64,000 nt of DNA from Chromatiales bacterium (GCA_024234935.1 JACKNI010000003.1:192475-256474); one strand, 5' to 3'; shown: positions 50,953 to 59,850, numbered from the stretch's first letter. The notes: generated from the sequence alone by a model not told the origin. Numbers and translations are program-made.

Positions 50953-52314
50953 TCAGCTGCCGGCGATTGTCATCCGGTCGATCAGGATCGACCCGGTCAG
51001 TACGGCCCCGCGACGATCCACATCGGTACCGATACCGAGGATGCCGCGATACATGTCCTTGAGGTTACCCGCTACCGTGATCTCGGTAACCGGGTACTGG
51101 ATCTGCCCGTTCTCGACCCAGAATCCGCTGGCACCGCGCGAATAATCACCCGTCACCGGATTGATGCCGCTGCCCATCAGGTCAGCGATCACCAGACCGC
51201 GATCCATCTTCGCCACCAGTTCCGCAAAGCTTTCGCCGGTAGGCTGCACGACGAGATTGTGTGCACCACCGGCATTGCCGGTCGAGGCCATGCCGAGCTT
51301 GCGGGCGTAGTAACTGCCGAGCAGGTAACCGCGCAGCACACCGGCCTCGACCAGACAGCGTTCCGCCGTCGCCACGCCTTCCTCGTCGAAGGGCGCGCTG
51401 GCGAGCGCCTTGCGCAGATGCGGCCGCTCGTCGATGTTGACGCGGCTGGCAAACACGGGGGTATCGAGCGAATCCACGAGGAACGAGGCCTTGCGATACA
51501 GCGCACCGCCGCTGATGGCACTGAGCAGCGAGCCGATCAGCCCGCGCGCCACGCGCGCAGGAAACAGCACCGGTGCCGTGCGGGTTTCGAGTTTTATGCC
51601 ACCGAGCCTCGCCACCGCGCGGCGGCCAGCTTCGGCGCCCACGATCGCCGCTGCCGGCAAATCCCGGGGATCGCGCACCACCGCGTATTCGTAGTCGGTT
51701 TCCATCAGGCCATCGGCACTGGCGACCACCGCACAGGACAGGCTGTGGTTGGATTCCGGGTAGCCACCGATGAAACCGTGGCTGTTGCCGTAGACATGCA
51801 AGCCCTCGCTGACGCTGAGCGACGCGCCCTCCGAATTGCTCACGCGCGGATCGCTGTCCAGCGCCGCCGCCTCGCAGGCAGTGGCGAGTTCAATGGCGGC
51901 ATCGGGCCTGAGGTCCCAGGGATGGTAAAGATCGAGATCCGGCACCTTTGTCGGCATGCGGTCGGCATCGGCCAGCCCGGCATGTGCATCTTCCGAACCG
52001 AAGCGCGCCAGCGTGCAGGCCTTGCGCACCGACTCCTCGATCGCGGCCGGACGCAGGTCGGAAGTGCTGGTACTGCCCTTGCGGTGCCCGAACCAGACGG
52101 TGATGCCGAGGCCCTGGTCGCGCTGATGCTGCAGGGTTTCGACCTCGCGCATGCGCACGTTCACCGAGAAGCCGGTACCGAAACTTGCACTGGCCTCGGC
52201 CTGCGAGGCACCGAGTTCACGCGCCAGGCGCAGCGCATCGCTGACTTTTTCCGCCAGCGAATCGAAGCCGCCGGTCACGCTCAGCACAGCGGGCGTCTTC
52301 CGCGGCCCGCTCAT
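50953..52314 (-). CDS. pmbA: Metalloprotease subunit PmbA/TldE
   Basis: The 453-residue protein of the TldD/PmbA family lacks the HExxxH metal motif, as PmbA does, and forms a heterodimer with TldD. GFIGGYPESNHSLSCAVVA and MGSGINPVTGDYSRGASGFWVENGQ are typical. The complex processes small peptides (antibiotic precursors, CcdA). Its start overlaps the tldD stop by 4 bases, so both are co-translated in stoichiometric amounts. Confidence 0.95.
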   Translation of the reverse strand: MSGPRKTPAVLSVTGGFDSLAEKVSDALRLARELGASQAEASASFGTGFSVNVRMREVETLQHQRDQGLGITVWFGHRKGSTSTSDLRPAAIEESVRKACTLARFGSEDAHAGLADADRMPTKVPDLDLYHPWDLRPDAAIELATACEAAALDSDPRVSNSEGASLSVSEGLHVYGNSHGFIGGYPESNHSLSCAVVASADGLMETDYEYAVVRDPRDLPAAAIVGAEAGRRAVARLGGIKLETRTAPVLFPARVARGLIGSLLSAISGGALYRKASFLVDSLDTPVFASRVNIDERPHLRKALASAPFDEEGVATAERCLVEAGVLRGYLLGSYYARKLGMASTGNAGGAHNLVVQPTGESFAELVAKMDRGLVIADLMGSGINPVTGDYSRGASGFWVENGQIQYPVTEITVAGNLKDMYRGILGIGTDVDRRGAVLTGSILIDRMTIAGS

Positions 52315-53771
52315 GCTTCACCCCCGGTGCCGCCAACCGTCAGGCCGTCGACACGCAGCGTGGGCTGACCCACCCCGACCGGCACCGACTGGCCCTCCTT
52401 GCCGCACACGCCCACGCCGCTGTCGAGCTTGAGGTCGTTGCCGACCATCGACACCCGGCTGAGGACGGTCGCACCGTCACCGACCAGCGTGGCGTCGCGG
52501 ATCGGTACGCCCAGCTTGCCGTTCTCGATCAGATAGGCCTCGCTGGTCGAGAAGACGAACTTGCCGGAGGTGATATCCACCTGTCCGCCGCCGAAATTGC
52601 AGGCGTAGATGCCACGTTTGACCGACTCGATGATCTCGCCGGGGTGGTGCGGGCCTGGCAGCATGTAGGTGTTGGTCATGCGCGGCATCGGCAGATGGGC
52701 AAAAGACTGACGCCGCCCGTTGCCGGTGGATTCAGTGCCCATCAGCCGCGCATTCAGCCGGTCCTGCATGTAGCCGCGCAGGCGGCCGTTCTCGATGAGT
52801 ACCGTCTTGCTGGTGGGCGTGCCCTCGTCGTCGACATTGAGTGAACCGCGTCGCCCTTCCAGCGTACCGTCATCAACCACCGTGCAGAGTCCGGTGGCCA
52901 CCGCTTCTCCGATGCGGCCGCTGAAGGCCGAAGTGCCCTTGCGGTTGAAGTCACCCTCCAGACCGTGACCGATGGCTTCATGCAGCAGCACACCGGGCCA
53001 GCCCGGCCCGAGCACCACTACCATCTCGCCCGCCGGCGCCGCCACGGCATCGAGATTGACTACCGCCTGACGCACCGCTTCGCGACCGAACTCCAGCACG
53101 CGCTCGTGACCCAGCTTCTCGTAACCGTGACGCCCGCCGCCGCCGGCCACGCCCTGCTCGCGACGGCCGTTGTGCTCGACAATCACGGAAATATTGAAGC
53201 GCACCAGCGGACGGACATCCGCAGCCAGTCCGCCATCACTGGCGCAGATGAAGATCACCTCATGCGCAGCGGCGAGACTCGCCACCACCTGCTTCACGCG
53301 CGGGTCGAGTGCGCGGACTTCGCGATCCACCCGCTGCAGCAGGGCGACCTTTTCCTCATCGGCAAGGCTCGGCAGCGGGTCCACCGGCGGATACAGGCGG
53401 TGGCCGGCACGCGCCTGCCAGGCCTTGACGCGTCCCTGCTGCCCGCGGCGGACAATCGCACTCGCCGCTTCCGCAGCCTGGTTGAGCGCCGGAACCACGA
53501 TCTCGTCGGAATAGGCAAAGCCGGTTTTTTCACCGGCCATCGCCCGCACGCCAACGCCCTGCTCGATGCTGTAGGCACCACCCTTGACGATGCCATCCTC
53601 GATCGACCAGGACTCCTGCCGCGCGATCTGGAAGTAGAGATCGGCGTTGTCGACGTCGCCGCGCATGAGCAGGCCGAGCGCATGCTCCAGATCGCGGTCG
53701 GTGATGCCGGCAGCGTCCAGCAGTTCAGTGCGCGCCATCTCGAGCGCAGTCCCGTGACTCATGACATTCAT
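52311..53771 (-). CDS. tldD: Metalloprotease subunit TldD
   Basis: The 486-residue catalytic partner of PmbA has the zinc motif HEAIGHGLEGD (HExxxH) near residues 265-275 and the downstream GGGQVDITSGKFVFSTSEAYLIE segment. Alternative ATG at 53762 would shorten it by three residues. It precedes pmbA in a coupled operon and follows a nitrilase-family gene 48 bases upstream, a common arrangement in gammaproteobacteria. Confidence 0.96.
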   Translation of the reverse strand: MNVMSHGTALEMARTELLDAAGITDRDLEHALGLLMRGDVDNADLYFQIARQESWSIEDGIVKGGAYSIEQGVGVRAMAGEKTGFAYSDEIVVPALNQAAEAASAIVRRGQQGRVKAWQARAGHRLYPPVDPLPSLADEEKVALLQRVDREVRALDPRVKQVVASLAAAHEVIFICASDGGLAADVRPLVRFNISVIVEHNGRREQGVAGGGGRHGYEKLGHERVLEFGREAVRQAVVNLDAVAAPAGEMVVVLGPGWPGVLLHEAIGHGLEGDFNRKGTSAFSGRIGEAVATGLCTVVDDGTLEGRRGSLNVDDEGTPTSKTVLIENGRLRGYMQDRLNARLMGTESTGNGRRQSFAHLPMPRMTNTYMLPGPHHPGEIIESVKRGIYACNFGGGQVDITSGKFVFSTSEAYLIENGKLGVPIRDATLVGDGATVLSRVSMVGNDLKLDSGVGVCGKEGQSVPVGVGQPTLRVDGLTVGGTGGEA

Positions 53772-53819
53772 GCAGATTCCAATTCCGTGGTTGACGGCAA
53801 CCGCAGCAGTTTGCGCTGC

Positions 53820-54647
53820 TCAGCTCACCGTCTTGATGCGCCGGTGTTCGAGTACCGGGAACTGCTGTCGCAGTCGCTTGAGGTGCGCGGGATCGATGCT
53901 TGCACTGCAGACGCCCGGACGGCCGGCACTCTGGGCAAGGATCGCGCCCCAGGGATCGACCACCATCGAACGGCCATAGGTCTGACGGCCTGCCGGGTGC
54001 GTGCCGGTCTGCGCCGCAGCAACGACGTAGCAAAGATTCTCGATCGCGCGCGCACGCAGCAAGGGCTCCCAGTGCGCGAGCCCCGTACGATAGGTAAACG
54101 CGGCAGGTATGGCCAGGATGTCCATACCCTGGCTTGCCATGCGGCGAAACTGCTCCGGGAAACGCAGGTCATAGCAAACGGCAACGCCCAGCTTGCCCCA
54201 CGGTGTCTCCACGATCAGCGGCTTGGTGCCGGGCGTGGTGCTGCGCGACTCGCGGTAGGCTTCCTCGCTCTCCGGAACCCTGACGTCGAAGAGATGCACC
54301 TTGTCGTAACGCCCGGCACGCTTGCCCTCCGCGTCATAGACGAGCGACGCGGCATAGGGCCGTTTCGGATCATCGCTCTTCAGCGGGATCGTGCCGCCGA
54401 CGATCCACATCTTCGCGCGGGCCGCCTCGGCAGCCAGGAAATCCTGCAGCGGGCCGACGTTGTTTTCCTCGGTAAGCGCAAGCCGGTCCGACTCCCGCTT
54501 GCCCATGCGCGCAAAATTCTCGGGCAATACGGCGAGCACCGCACCTTCGGCGGCCGCCGAGCGCAACGCCCGGCGCGCCCTCGTGAGGTTGGCGGCCACG
54601 TCTTCGCCGGAGTTCATCTGGATGGCTGCTATCTTCACCGTCGTCAT
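53820..54647 (-). CDS. Carbon-nitrogen hydrolase (Nit1/omega-amidase-like)
   Basis: The start at 54647 gives 275 residues beginning MTTVKIAAIQMN. The Glu-Lys-Cys triad is E43 (PENFARM), K116 (DKVHLF) and C158 (VCYDLRF). Sequence and position beside tldD-pmbA match the Nit-type deaminated-glutathione amidase or omega-amidase group. GGGAAT precedes the start. Probably a cytoplasmic metabolite-repair enzyme. Confidence 0.9.
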   Translation of the reverse strand: MTTVKIAAIQMNSGEDVAANLTRARRALRSAAAEGAVLAVLPENFARMGKRESDRLALTEENNVGPLQDFLAAEAARAKMWIVGGTIPLKSDDPKRPYAASLVYDAEGKRAGRYDKVHLFDVRVPESEEAYRESRSTTPGTKPLIVETPWGKLGVAVCYDLRFPEQFRRMASQGMDILAIPAAFTYRTGLAHWEPLLRARAIENLCYVVAAAQTGTHPAGRQTYGRSMVVDPWGAILAQSAGRPGVCSASIDPAHLKRLRQQFPVLEHRRIKTVS

Positions 54648-54779
54648 GCCTGTATTCCCGGGTCGATCTTGGCATGAGTTTAAACCGCCCGCCGCCTGCT
54701 TGCCTGCCAAACTGCGCGGATGAGTGGACTACAATCGAAGCGGCCGGGTCGAAGCCCTCACTCAGGACACGCACTCACC

Positions 54780-55832
54780 ATGAATCAGCCATCCCCCCTG
54801 CTCAACCGCCGCCAGCTGATCGCCGGCACCACGCTCACGGCTGCTGCAATCGCACTCAGCGCCTGCAGCGGCAAGAACAAGGCCGTCGTGCGTCCGCCGG
54901 GCGTGCCGGTCGGACCCTTTGGCGCGAAATCCACCGCCGAGGAGGTCACGGCAGGCATTGATCTCAGCGGCAAGACCGCCCTGATCACCGGGGCCAACTC
55001 GGGCCTCGGCTACGAAACCATGCGCGTGCTGGCCCTGCGCGGCGCCCACGTGCTGTGCGCCGCACGCACCCTGGAAAAAGCCGAGGAAGCCTGCGCCGGC
55101 ATCCAGGGCCGCACCACGCCGGTGGTCATCGAGCTGACCGATTTCCCGTCGATCGTCGCCGGCACCGATGCGGTGCGGGCCATGGGCATGCCGATCGACA
55201 TGCTGATCCTCAACGCCGGCATCATGGCGCTGCCTGAACTCGAGCAGGTCTACGGACTCGAAAAGCAGTTCGTCACCAATCACCTCGGCCACTTCATCGT
55301 CGGCAACCGGCTGCTGCCCCAGGTACGGGCTGCAGCGCAGGGTCGCGTCGTGGTCCTCAGCAGCAGCGGCTACCAGTGGGCACCGGAATCGGGCATCGAG
55401 TTCGACAACCTGTCCGGCGAACGCGGCTACGAGCCGAACAAGATGTACGGGCAATCGAAGCTCGCCAATCACCTGTACGTGCGCGAGCTGGCCAGGAAAC
55501 TTGCCGGCACCACGACCACGGCAAATTCGGTACACCCCGGCGTGATCATGACCAACCTCGGCCGCAGCTTCCCGGAATGGAAGCAGACGGCCGCGCGGCT
55601 GATCGGCTGGACTTTCATGAAGAGCATCGAGGCCGGCACTGCCACGACCTGTTACGTCGCAACCGCACCGGCGCTTGCCACCGTCAGCGGCTACTACTTT
55701 GCCGACTGCAATCCGGAATCACCGGGCGGCAACATGGAAAACGACGCGCTGGCCGCGAAGCTGTGGGCGGTATCGGAGGAGCTGACGCGGCCGTATCTGC
55801 TGGCCTCTGTCCCGGCCAGCGAAACCATATAG
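54780..55832 (+). CDS. Short-chain dehydrogenase with a Tat-lipoprotein-like signal
   Basis: About 350 residues from the ATG at 54780. The N-terminus has a twin-arginine segment (NRRQLIAGTTLTAAA) ending in a lipobox-like LSAC at about residue 27-30, then an SDR domain. Cofactor motif TGANSGLG, the NAG motif and active-site YGQSK are present. The closest layout is the protochlorophyllide-reductase/retinol-dehydrogenase-like SDR group. Export of a folded, cofactor-loaded SDR by Tat would be unusual, since most SDRs are cytoplasmic. Confidence 0.82.
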   Translation: MNQPSPLLNRRQLIAGTTLTAAAIALSACSGKNKAVVRPPGVPVGPFGAKSTAEEVTAGIDLSGKTALITGANSGLGYETMRVLALRGAHVLCAARTLEKAEEACAGIQGRTTPVVIELTDFPSIVAGTDAVRAMGMPIDMLILNAGIMALPELEQVYGLEKQFVTNHLGHFIVGNRLLPQVRAAAQGRVVVLSSSGYQWAPESGIEFDNLSGERGYEPNKMYGQSKLANHLYVRELARKLAGTTTTANSVHPGVIMTNLGRSFPEWKQTAARLIGWTFMKSIEAGTATTCYVATAPALATVSGYYFADCNPESPGGNMENDALAAKLWAVSEELTRPYLLASVPASETI

Positions 55833-55872
55833 GCGGTTTCACGCGGGCCCCCGACTGAAACAGCGGCGCTGG

Positions 55873-56292
55873 TCAGTCCACCTTGTTCTGGGTCAGGAAC
55901 ATGGCCTTGTCGAGCGCGGCGAAGAAATCCTGGTAGGTGCGGGGATCGGTAACGTTCTCCTCGCCGATACGGGCGTTGGTGCGAACGGAAACCTGTTTCG
56001 ACCCCTTGTCCTGGACCGTTACCGTCATCCGCATGGTGTACTTGGTCAGGCGGGTGGCGGTGACCGTGCCCAGATCGACATCGGCATTGTCGATCACGAA
56101 ACCAAGATCCTGAAGAGTGGCGATGACCGACCGCATGGTCATCGCCTTGTCGAGCGTGTCATAGACGCGGGTCTGGATTTCGCGGGCTTCAAGCTGGCTG
56201 CCGGAACCGGTTACATCGGGTGGTGCCGGCGTTACACAAGCGGCCAGGAACGCCGTAAGCAGTACGAGCAGCGGCGCGTGATTCATTCTCAT
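55873..56292 (-). CDS. Small lipoprotein of unknown function (lipoprotein operon, third gene)
   Basis: The 139-residue protein has a lipobox LAAC at about residue 16-19. It shares features with the next gene upstream: a stretch on assessment of 'TMRSVIATLQDLGFVID', and a C-terminal TYQDFFAALDKAMFL repeated as TYQDIFDKLSQSIFL there. The two are probably paralogues. It overlaps the upstream gene by 4 bases. I do not recognise a characterised family. Confidence 0.75.
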   Translation of the reverse strand: MRMNHAPLLVLLTAFLAACVTPAPPDVTGSGSQLEAREIQTRVYDTLDKAMTMRSVIATLQDLGFVIDNADVDLGTVTATRLTKYTMRMTVTVQDKGSKQVSVRTNARIGEENVTDPRTYQDFFAALDKAMFLTQNKVD

Positions 56293-56885
56293 AGCTTGTT
56301 GACCTGCAGGAAGATGGACTGGGACAGCTTGTCAAAAATATCCTGGTAGGTTTTCGCGTCGACAACCGGCTCTGTCAACGTGACCTGCTGCATCTTGTTG
56401 AAAACAACACGCTGAATAGTGACCCGCGCGACGAATTCACCCTTCCTGGCCAGGCTGGGCAGCACGACCAGCGTGACCGTGATCTTCTGCTTGTCACTGG
56501 CGTTAGCTGAGTAGTTACAGGAGGTCCCCCCCGCTGCACAGAGAACATCCAGCATGAACAGGCCGGTCTTTTCAGATTTCGAGTCAGCATCCGATACTTT
56601 TGATGCGCTGAGTACACCCAGAGGCTTCTCGACGTCATCAAGGTTGTATTCCATATCCTGCAGTACCGCTACGGCAGCGGCCAGAATGATGGTCTCCGAG
56701 GGTACGGCAAAGCTGTGGCTTTGCATGGTACGGATATCGATGGTGGTTTCCGGCAAGCGCAAAGCAGCCTCGGGAATCTTTGGCGTTGCGGCGCAGCCCG
56801 CCAAGGCGAGGATCGCAATTCCCGCCGATGCGAGGGCCGCACACCGCGCACGGCACCGGTCCATCAGATCGATGCGGTTCGACAC
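56289..56885 (-). CDS. Lipoprotein of unknown function (lipoprotein operon, second gene)
   Basis: The 198-residue protein has a lipobox LAGC near residue 28-31. A following ETTIDIRTMQ...ILAAAVAVLQDMEY region resembles the 'LQDLGF' segment of the downstream lipoprotein. An insertion with CAAGGTSCNY carries two cysteines that could form a disulfide. ATG at 56864 is an alternative start. Likely an outer-membrane-anchored periplasmic protein. Confidence 0.72.
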   Translation of the reverse strand: MSNRIDLMDRCRARCAALASAGIAILALAGCAATPKIPEAALRLPETTIDIRTMQSHSFAVPSETIILAAAVAVLQDMEYNLDDVEKPLGVLSASKVSDADSKSEKTGLFMLDVLCAAGGTSCNYSANASDKQKITVTLVVLPSLARKGEFVARVTIQRVVFNKMQQVTLTEPVVDAKTYQDIFDKLSQSIFLQVNKL

Positions 56886-56896
56886 CGCCCGCAGCC

Positions 56897-57331
56897 TCAG
56901 AAGCTGGACTGACGATAGGAGAAGTCGCGAACCTGCTTGTTATCGTCAAACTTGATGATCACAGTCAGGGTCTTTTGCGATGAGGCCGCTGCGCCGGCGC
57001 TGCGGCTGGCCCCGCCGAGGCCGCCACCGGAACCGCCGAAAATCAGCCCAACGACAGCGCCGCTGCTCTTCGAATACGCGACCTCGGTAGAAATCTTGTC
57101 GTAAATCCAGGTCTCCTGCCGATTCTCGTCGGTGGTCACGATGTTGGGCGAACCGAGCACCTCGGCAACCTCGGCTGCCGACATACCCATCTTGATTTCC
57201 TTCTGGACCGTGCCGACGGTGAGCCTGGTGCCCTCGTCGTTGCGCACCTCATCCAAGTGTTTGCTGGCTGTACAGCCCGCAAATACAGTCAAAGCGGCGA
57301 TCAGCAAACCAGACCGGAGCATCGGATTCAT
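56897..57331 (-). CDS. SmpA/OmlA (BamE-like) domain lipoprotein (lipoprotein operon, first gene)
   Basis: The start at 57331, with AGGAA upstream, gives 144 residues with lipobox FAGC. MSAAEVAEVLGSPNIVTTD and the following QETWIYD match the SmpA/OmlA fold also used by BamE. A glycine-rich stretch (VGLIFGGSGGGLGG) follows. It is the first of three adjacent lipoprotein genes, perhaps components of one envelope complex (inference). It is too different from BamE to be called that. Confidence 0.8.
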   Translation of the reverse strand: MNPMLRSGLLIAALTVFAGCTASKHLDEVRNDEGTRLTVGTVQKEIKMGMSAAEVAEVLGSPNIVTTDENRQETWIYDKISTEVAYSKSSGAVVGLIFGGSGGGLGGASRSAGAAASSQKTLTVIIKFDDNKQVRDFSYRQSSF

Positions 57332-57501
57332 GGCGGGTTCCTCGACTGATATTGAGTAAACGGGAACAACAGGTAGCCTTGATGGTACACCAATGATGCT
57401 GCGACGCGAACATCGCAGCGGGCAGAAAAATGAGCGGCCATACAGGGCACTGCATACCATGTACAACCAATCCGTCCCTGTCCCGACCAGCGAGAGTACA
57501 A

Positions 57502-58263
57502 GTGAATACACCCTCTTCCGCAGCCAGCCTCAGTGGCCGCTACCTGCTCATCAGCGGTGCGGCTTCCGGCATCGGCCGGCAGTTGCTGGAGAATGCGCTG
57601 GCCGATGGCGCGCGGTGCGCGGTGCTGCTGCGCGACTCGGCCGAGTCGCAGCCCATCAGCTCCCTGCTGCCCGCCGCACGCATCCATTGCGCTGACCAGG
57701 CCGATCCCGGCCGCATTGCCGACATCACCCGCAATGCCATCGCGAGCCTCGACGGCCGCCTCGACGGACTCGTCTGCGCGGCTGGCATCTTCGAGCACCG
57801 GGCCGGACTCGATACGGATCTGGCGCAGTGGCAGCACGTACTCAACGTCAACCTCAGCAGTACTTTCGAGGTGGCCCGGGAATGCGCGCAGGTCATGGCG
57901 GGAGCCGGCCGAGGTTCGATCGTGTTTCTCTCAAGCCAGATCGGCATCGTCGGCCACCCGCAGGCAGCAGCCTACGCGGCATCGAAGGCCGGACTCAACG
58001 GGCTGACACGTGCACTCGCCATCGAACTCGCCGGCCGCGGCGTGCGGGTGAACGCCGTGGCACCCGGACCGATCGCCACACCGATGACGGCCGGGGCGCG
58101 AGCCGACCCGCTGCGCAACCAGGCCCTGCTCGCGAGCATTCCGCTCGGCCGCTACGGCACGCCCGACGAAGTGGCGGCGGTCATCGCCTTCCTGCTCTCC
58201 GATGCGGCGTCCTTCGTGACCGGCCAGGTTGTCTGCGTGGATGGCGGCGTCACCGCGGCCTGA
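57502..58263 (+). CDS. SDR family oxidoreductase
   Basis: A GTG at 57502 gives 253 residues; the earlier in-frame ATG at 57430 adds residues with no family match. Classical SDR features are present: GAASGIG (cofactor), CAAGIFEH, active-site S (FLSSQ) and YAASKAG, and the C-terminal CVDGGVTAA. Cytoplasmic, with no signal. It is followed after 10 bases by the racemase-family gene, so they may share a substrate pathway. Confidence 0.88.
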   Translation: MNTPSSAASLSGRYLLISGAASGIGRQLLENALADGARCAVLLRDSAESQPISSLLPAARIHCADQADPGRIADITRNAIASLDGRLDGLVCAAGIFEHRAGLDTDLAQWQHVLNVNLSSTFEVARECAQVMAGAGRGSIVFLSSQIGIVGHPQAAAYAASKAGLNGLTRALAIELAGRGVRVNAVAPGPIATPMTAGARADPLRNQALLASIPLGRYGTPDEVAAVIAFLLSDAASFVTGQVVCVDGGVTAA

Positions 58264-58273
58264 ATATCGCGCC

Positions 58274-59023
58274 ATGAGCACATCGCACACGGCAGACTAC
58301 GGACCGGACGGCCGGGTGGGTGTTGCGGTTCCGCATGGCAACCCGACCGTCGAGCCGGAATTGCGCGCGCTGATCCCCGCAAGCATCGGTGTGTATGCCA
58401 CCCGGCTCATCCACCCCTCGCCGCGCGTCGAGCAGCGCATCGATCACTACATCCGCCACATGCCGGATGCGATCCGCAGTTTCGGCGGCATGGGCCTGCG
58501 GGCCTTCGGCTTCGGTTGTACCGGCAGCTCCTATATCGCGGGACTGGAACTCGAAGAGCGGCTGACGGTTGCGGCGAGCGAGGAATGCGGGCTGCCGGTC
58601 ATCAGCGCAGCGCAGGCGATCCGGCTGGCGCTCACCGCGCTCGGTGCAAACAAGGTGGCGCTGGTATCACCCTACCCGGAGAACCTCGCCGAGGCCGGTT
58701 ATCGCTACTGGGACAGCGCCGGCATCTGCATCGTGTCGAAACTGCGCGTGGATCCCGCGCTCAGCGACACGCACCGCATCTATGAACTGGGCAGCGACGA
58801 CGCACTGGCCGCCCTGAGGCAGATCGACCGTAGCGGAGCCGACTGCCTCCTCGCCAGCGGCACCGGCATGCCGACCCTGCGGGCGCTGCGGGTACTGCAT
58901 GACGAGTCCGCGCTGCCGGTCATTTCCTCGAACCTGTGCCTGGCCTGGGCACTGACCCGTGCGGTCACGCCGGAACAGGCACCGGCAACGCCGGGCCTGC
59001 TGCTGGCACAGCAATCACGATAG
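58274..59023 (+). CDS. Asp/Glu racemase superfamily protein (maleate isomerase/AMDase-like)
   Basis: The 249-residue protein matches the maleate cis-trans isomerase and arylmalonate decarboxylase group. The first catalytic cysteine is present (C82 in GFGCTGSSY). At the second site the sequence reads ASGTGMP, with glycine (196) where a cysteine is usual. Loss of one cysteine is also seen in arylmalonate decarboxylase, but there the other one is kept. So the activity is uncertain. Start at 58274 gives the family N-terminus. Confidence 0.72.
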   Translation: MSTSHTADYGPDGRVGVAVPHGNPTVEPELRALIPASIGVYATRLIHPSPRVEQRIDHYIRHMPDAIRSFGGMGLRAFGFGCTGSSYIAGLELEERLTVAASEECGLPVISAAQAIRLALTALGANKVALVSPYPENLAEAGYRYWDSAGICIVSKLRVDPALSDTHRIYELGSDDALAALRQIDRSGADCLLASGTGMPTLRALRVLHDESALPVISSNLCLAWALTRAVTPEQAPATPGLLLAQQSR

Positions 59024-59305
59024 AGATCACCAGCGCCGCTTCTGATCTCACGCTGGAAACCTCTCCGCTGATGGAACTTCTTCAAGCGCCCGATCCCAAC
59101 TTGCTCTGCTCGATACAAATATATGGGCAGTGGGACGCAGTGAAACCTCAGTGTCCAGGCTTCCGGCAGGAACAACCACGAGCTTGCCGTCCATCTGAGT
59201 GCTCGGTAGGGCTGATCCGCACTCCAGACAGAACGATCTGCCGTGCCGCGTGGATGGCAACGTGAACTGCCTGACCCTGTCCTGGCCAACGGTTGCAACC
59301 GTTGG
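59024..59305. other. Intergenic junction between core genes and the cassette array
   Basis: The 282 bases hold no supported gene. They include a GCGTGGATGGCA stretch (59251-59262) that recurs near the attC at 63348-63408, and the palindrome at 59284-59307. This is the left boundary of the cassette array. Confidence 0.5.
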
Positions 59306-59307
59306 TC
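59284..59307. repeat. Short perfect palindrome at array end (degenerate attC or terminator)
   Basis: CCAACGGTTGCAACCGTTGG (59286-59305) is perfectly palindromic. Its ends GGCCAAC and GTTGGTC recall attC boxes, but at 24 bases it is too short for a working attC. The TGA of the adjacent antitoxin gene overlaps it. Confidence 0.5.
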
Positions 59308-59515
59308 AGGTTGCCGACCCCTGCCGCTTATCGACATAGTCGCGGAGTGCGCGGTTTACAGCGTCGGAGTCGGGAAACAGCTTGTGGAGATCGGGGTCGA
59401 TGATGGCGATGTTGGTGCCCTCATCGCGATACCGCTGGGCGTACTTGCCCCGGGTGCCGGAACGGATGAGTTCCGGGGGGTATTCGGGTCGCAGGTCTTT
59501 TTCGTTACTGCTCAT
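59306..59515 (-). CDS. BrnA-like antitoxin (cassette 7, leftmost)
   Basis: The 69-residue protein is encoded after, and overlapping by 11 bases, a BrnT toxin gene on the same strand, the standard BrnT-BrnA order. It has an SGTRGKYAQRYRDEGTNIAIIDPDL region and a helical C-terminus (SDAVNRALRDYV), consistent with a small DNA-binding antitoxin. Similarity to BrnA itself is weak, so the assignment rests partly on the toxin. Confidence 0.65.
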   Translation of the reverse strand: MSSNEKDLRPEYPPELIRSGTRGKYAQRYRDEGTNIAIIDPDLHKLFPDSDAVNRALRDYVDKRQGSAT

Positions 59516-59774
59516 AAGCCTGACGCTCTCGGCGGGTCATTTGCCGTGCGGAGATGATCCTGAGTCTACCACCGCGTTCCGTGAACGCCACGACCAGGTA
59601 CCGGTCCGCCAACGTCTTGCCAAATATGACAAAACGATCTTCCTCCCGGGAATGATCGGGGTCCAGGGCGGTCGACGATAGAGGGTCGGCAAAAGCTTCG
59701 GTAGCCTCGCGAAAGGTGACACTGTGTTTGGCCTCGTTGTCACGAGCTTTCGCCGGATCCCATTCGAACTCCAT
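59505..59774 (-). CDS. brnT: BrnT-family ribonuclease toxin (cassette 7)
   Basis: The 89-residue protein has EWDPAKARDNEAKHSVTF at the start and RIISARQMTRRERQAYE at the end, both diagnostic of BrnT (PF04365), a RelE-fold RNase toxin. It is cotranscribed with the antitoxin downstream. The attC of the adjacent cassette begins 17 bases upstream of its start. Confidence 0.88.
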   Translation of the reverse strand: MEFEWDPAKARDNEAKHSVTFREATEAFADPLSSTALDPDHSREEDRFVIFGKTLADRYLVVAFTERGGRLRIISARQMTRRERQAYEQ

Positions 59775-59790
59775 CAGTGGTGCCTATGCA

Positions 59791-59850
59791 ACCTAACGCG
59801 TGCGCTGAGGCGCCTGCGTGAGCGCGTCGCGCTCAAGCGCCTGGTTAGGT
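59791..59850 (-). other. attC recombination site of cassette 6
   Basis: ACCTAAC (59791-59797) and GTTAGGT (59844-59850) are complementary core boxes enclosing an imperfect hairpin of 60 bases. The stop codon of the gene to its right lies inside the GTTAGGT box. On the minus strand the gene is followed by attC, the normal cassette order. Confidence 0.85.

Noticed and set aside
59024..59305. A gene or complete attC site between the racemase gene and the array
   Set aside because: No supported reading frame, and the visible palindrome is too short to be a working attC.
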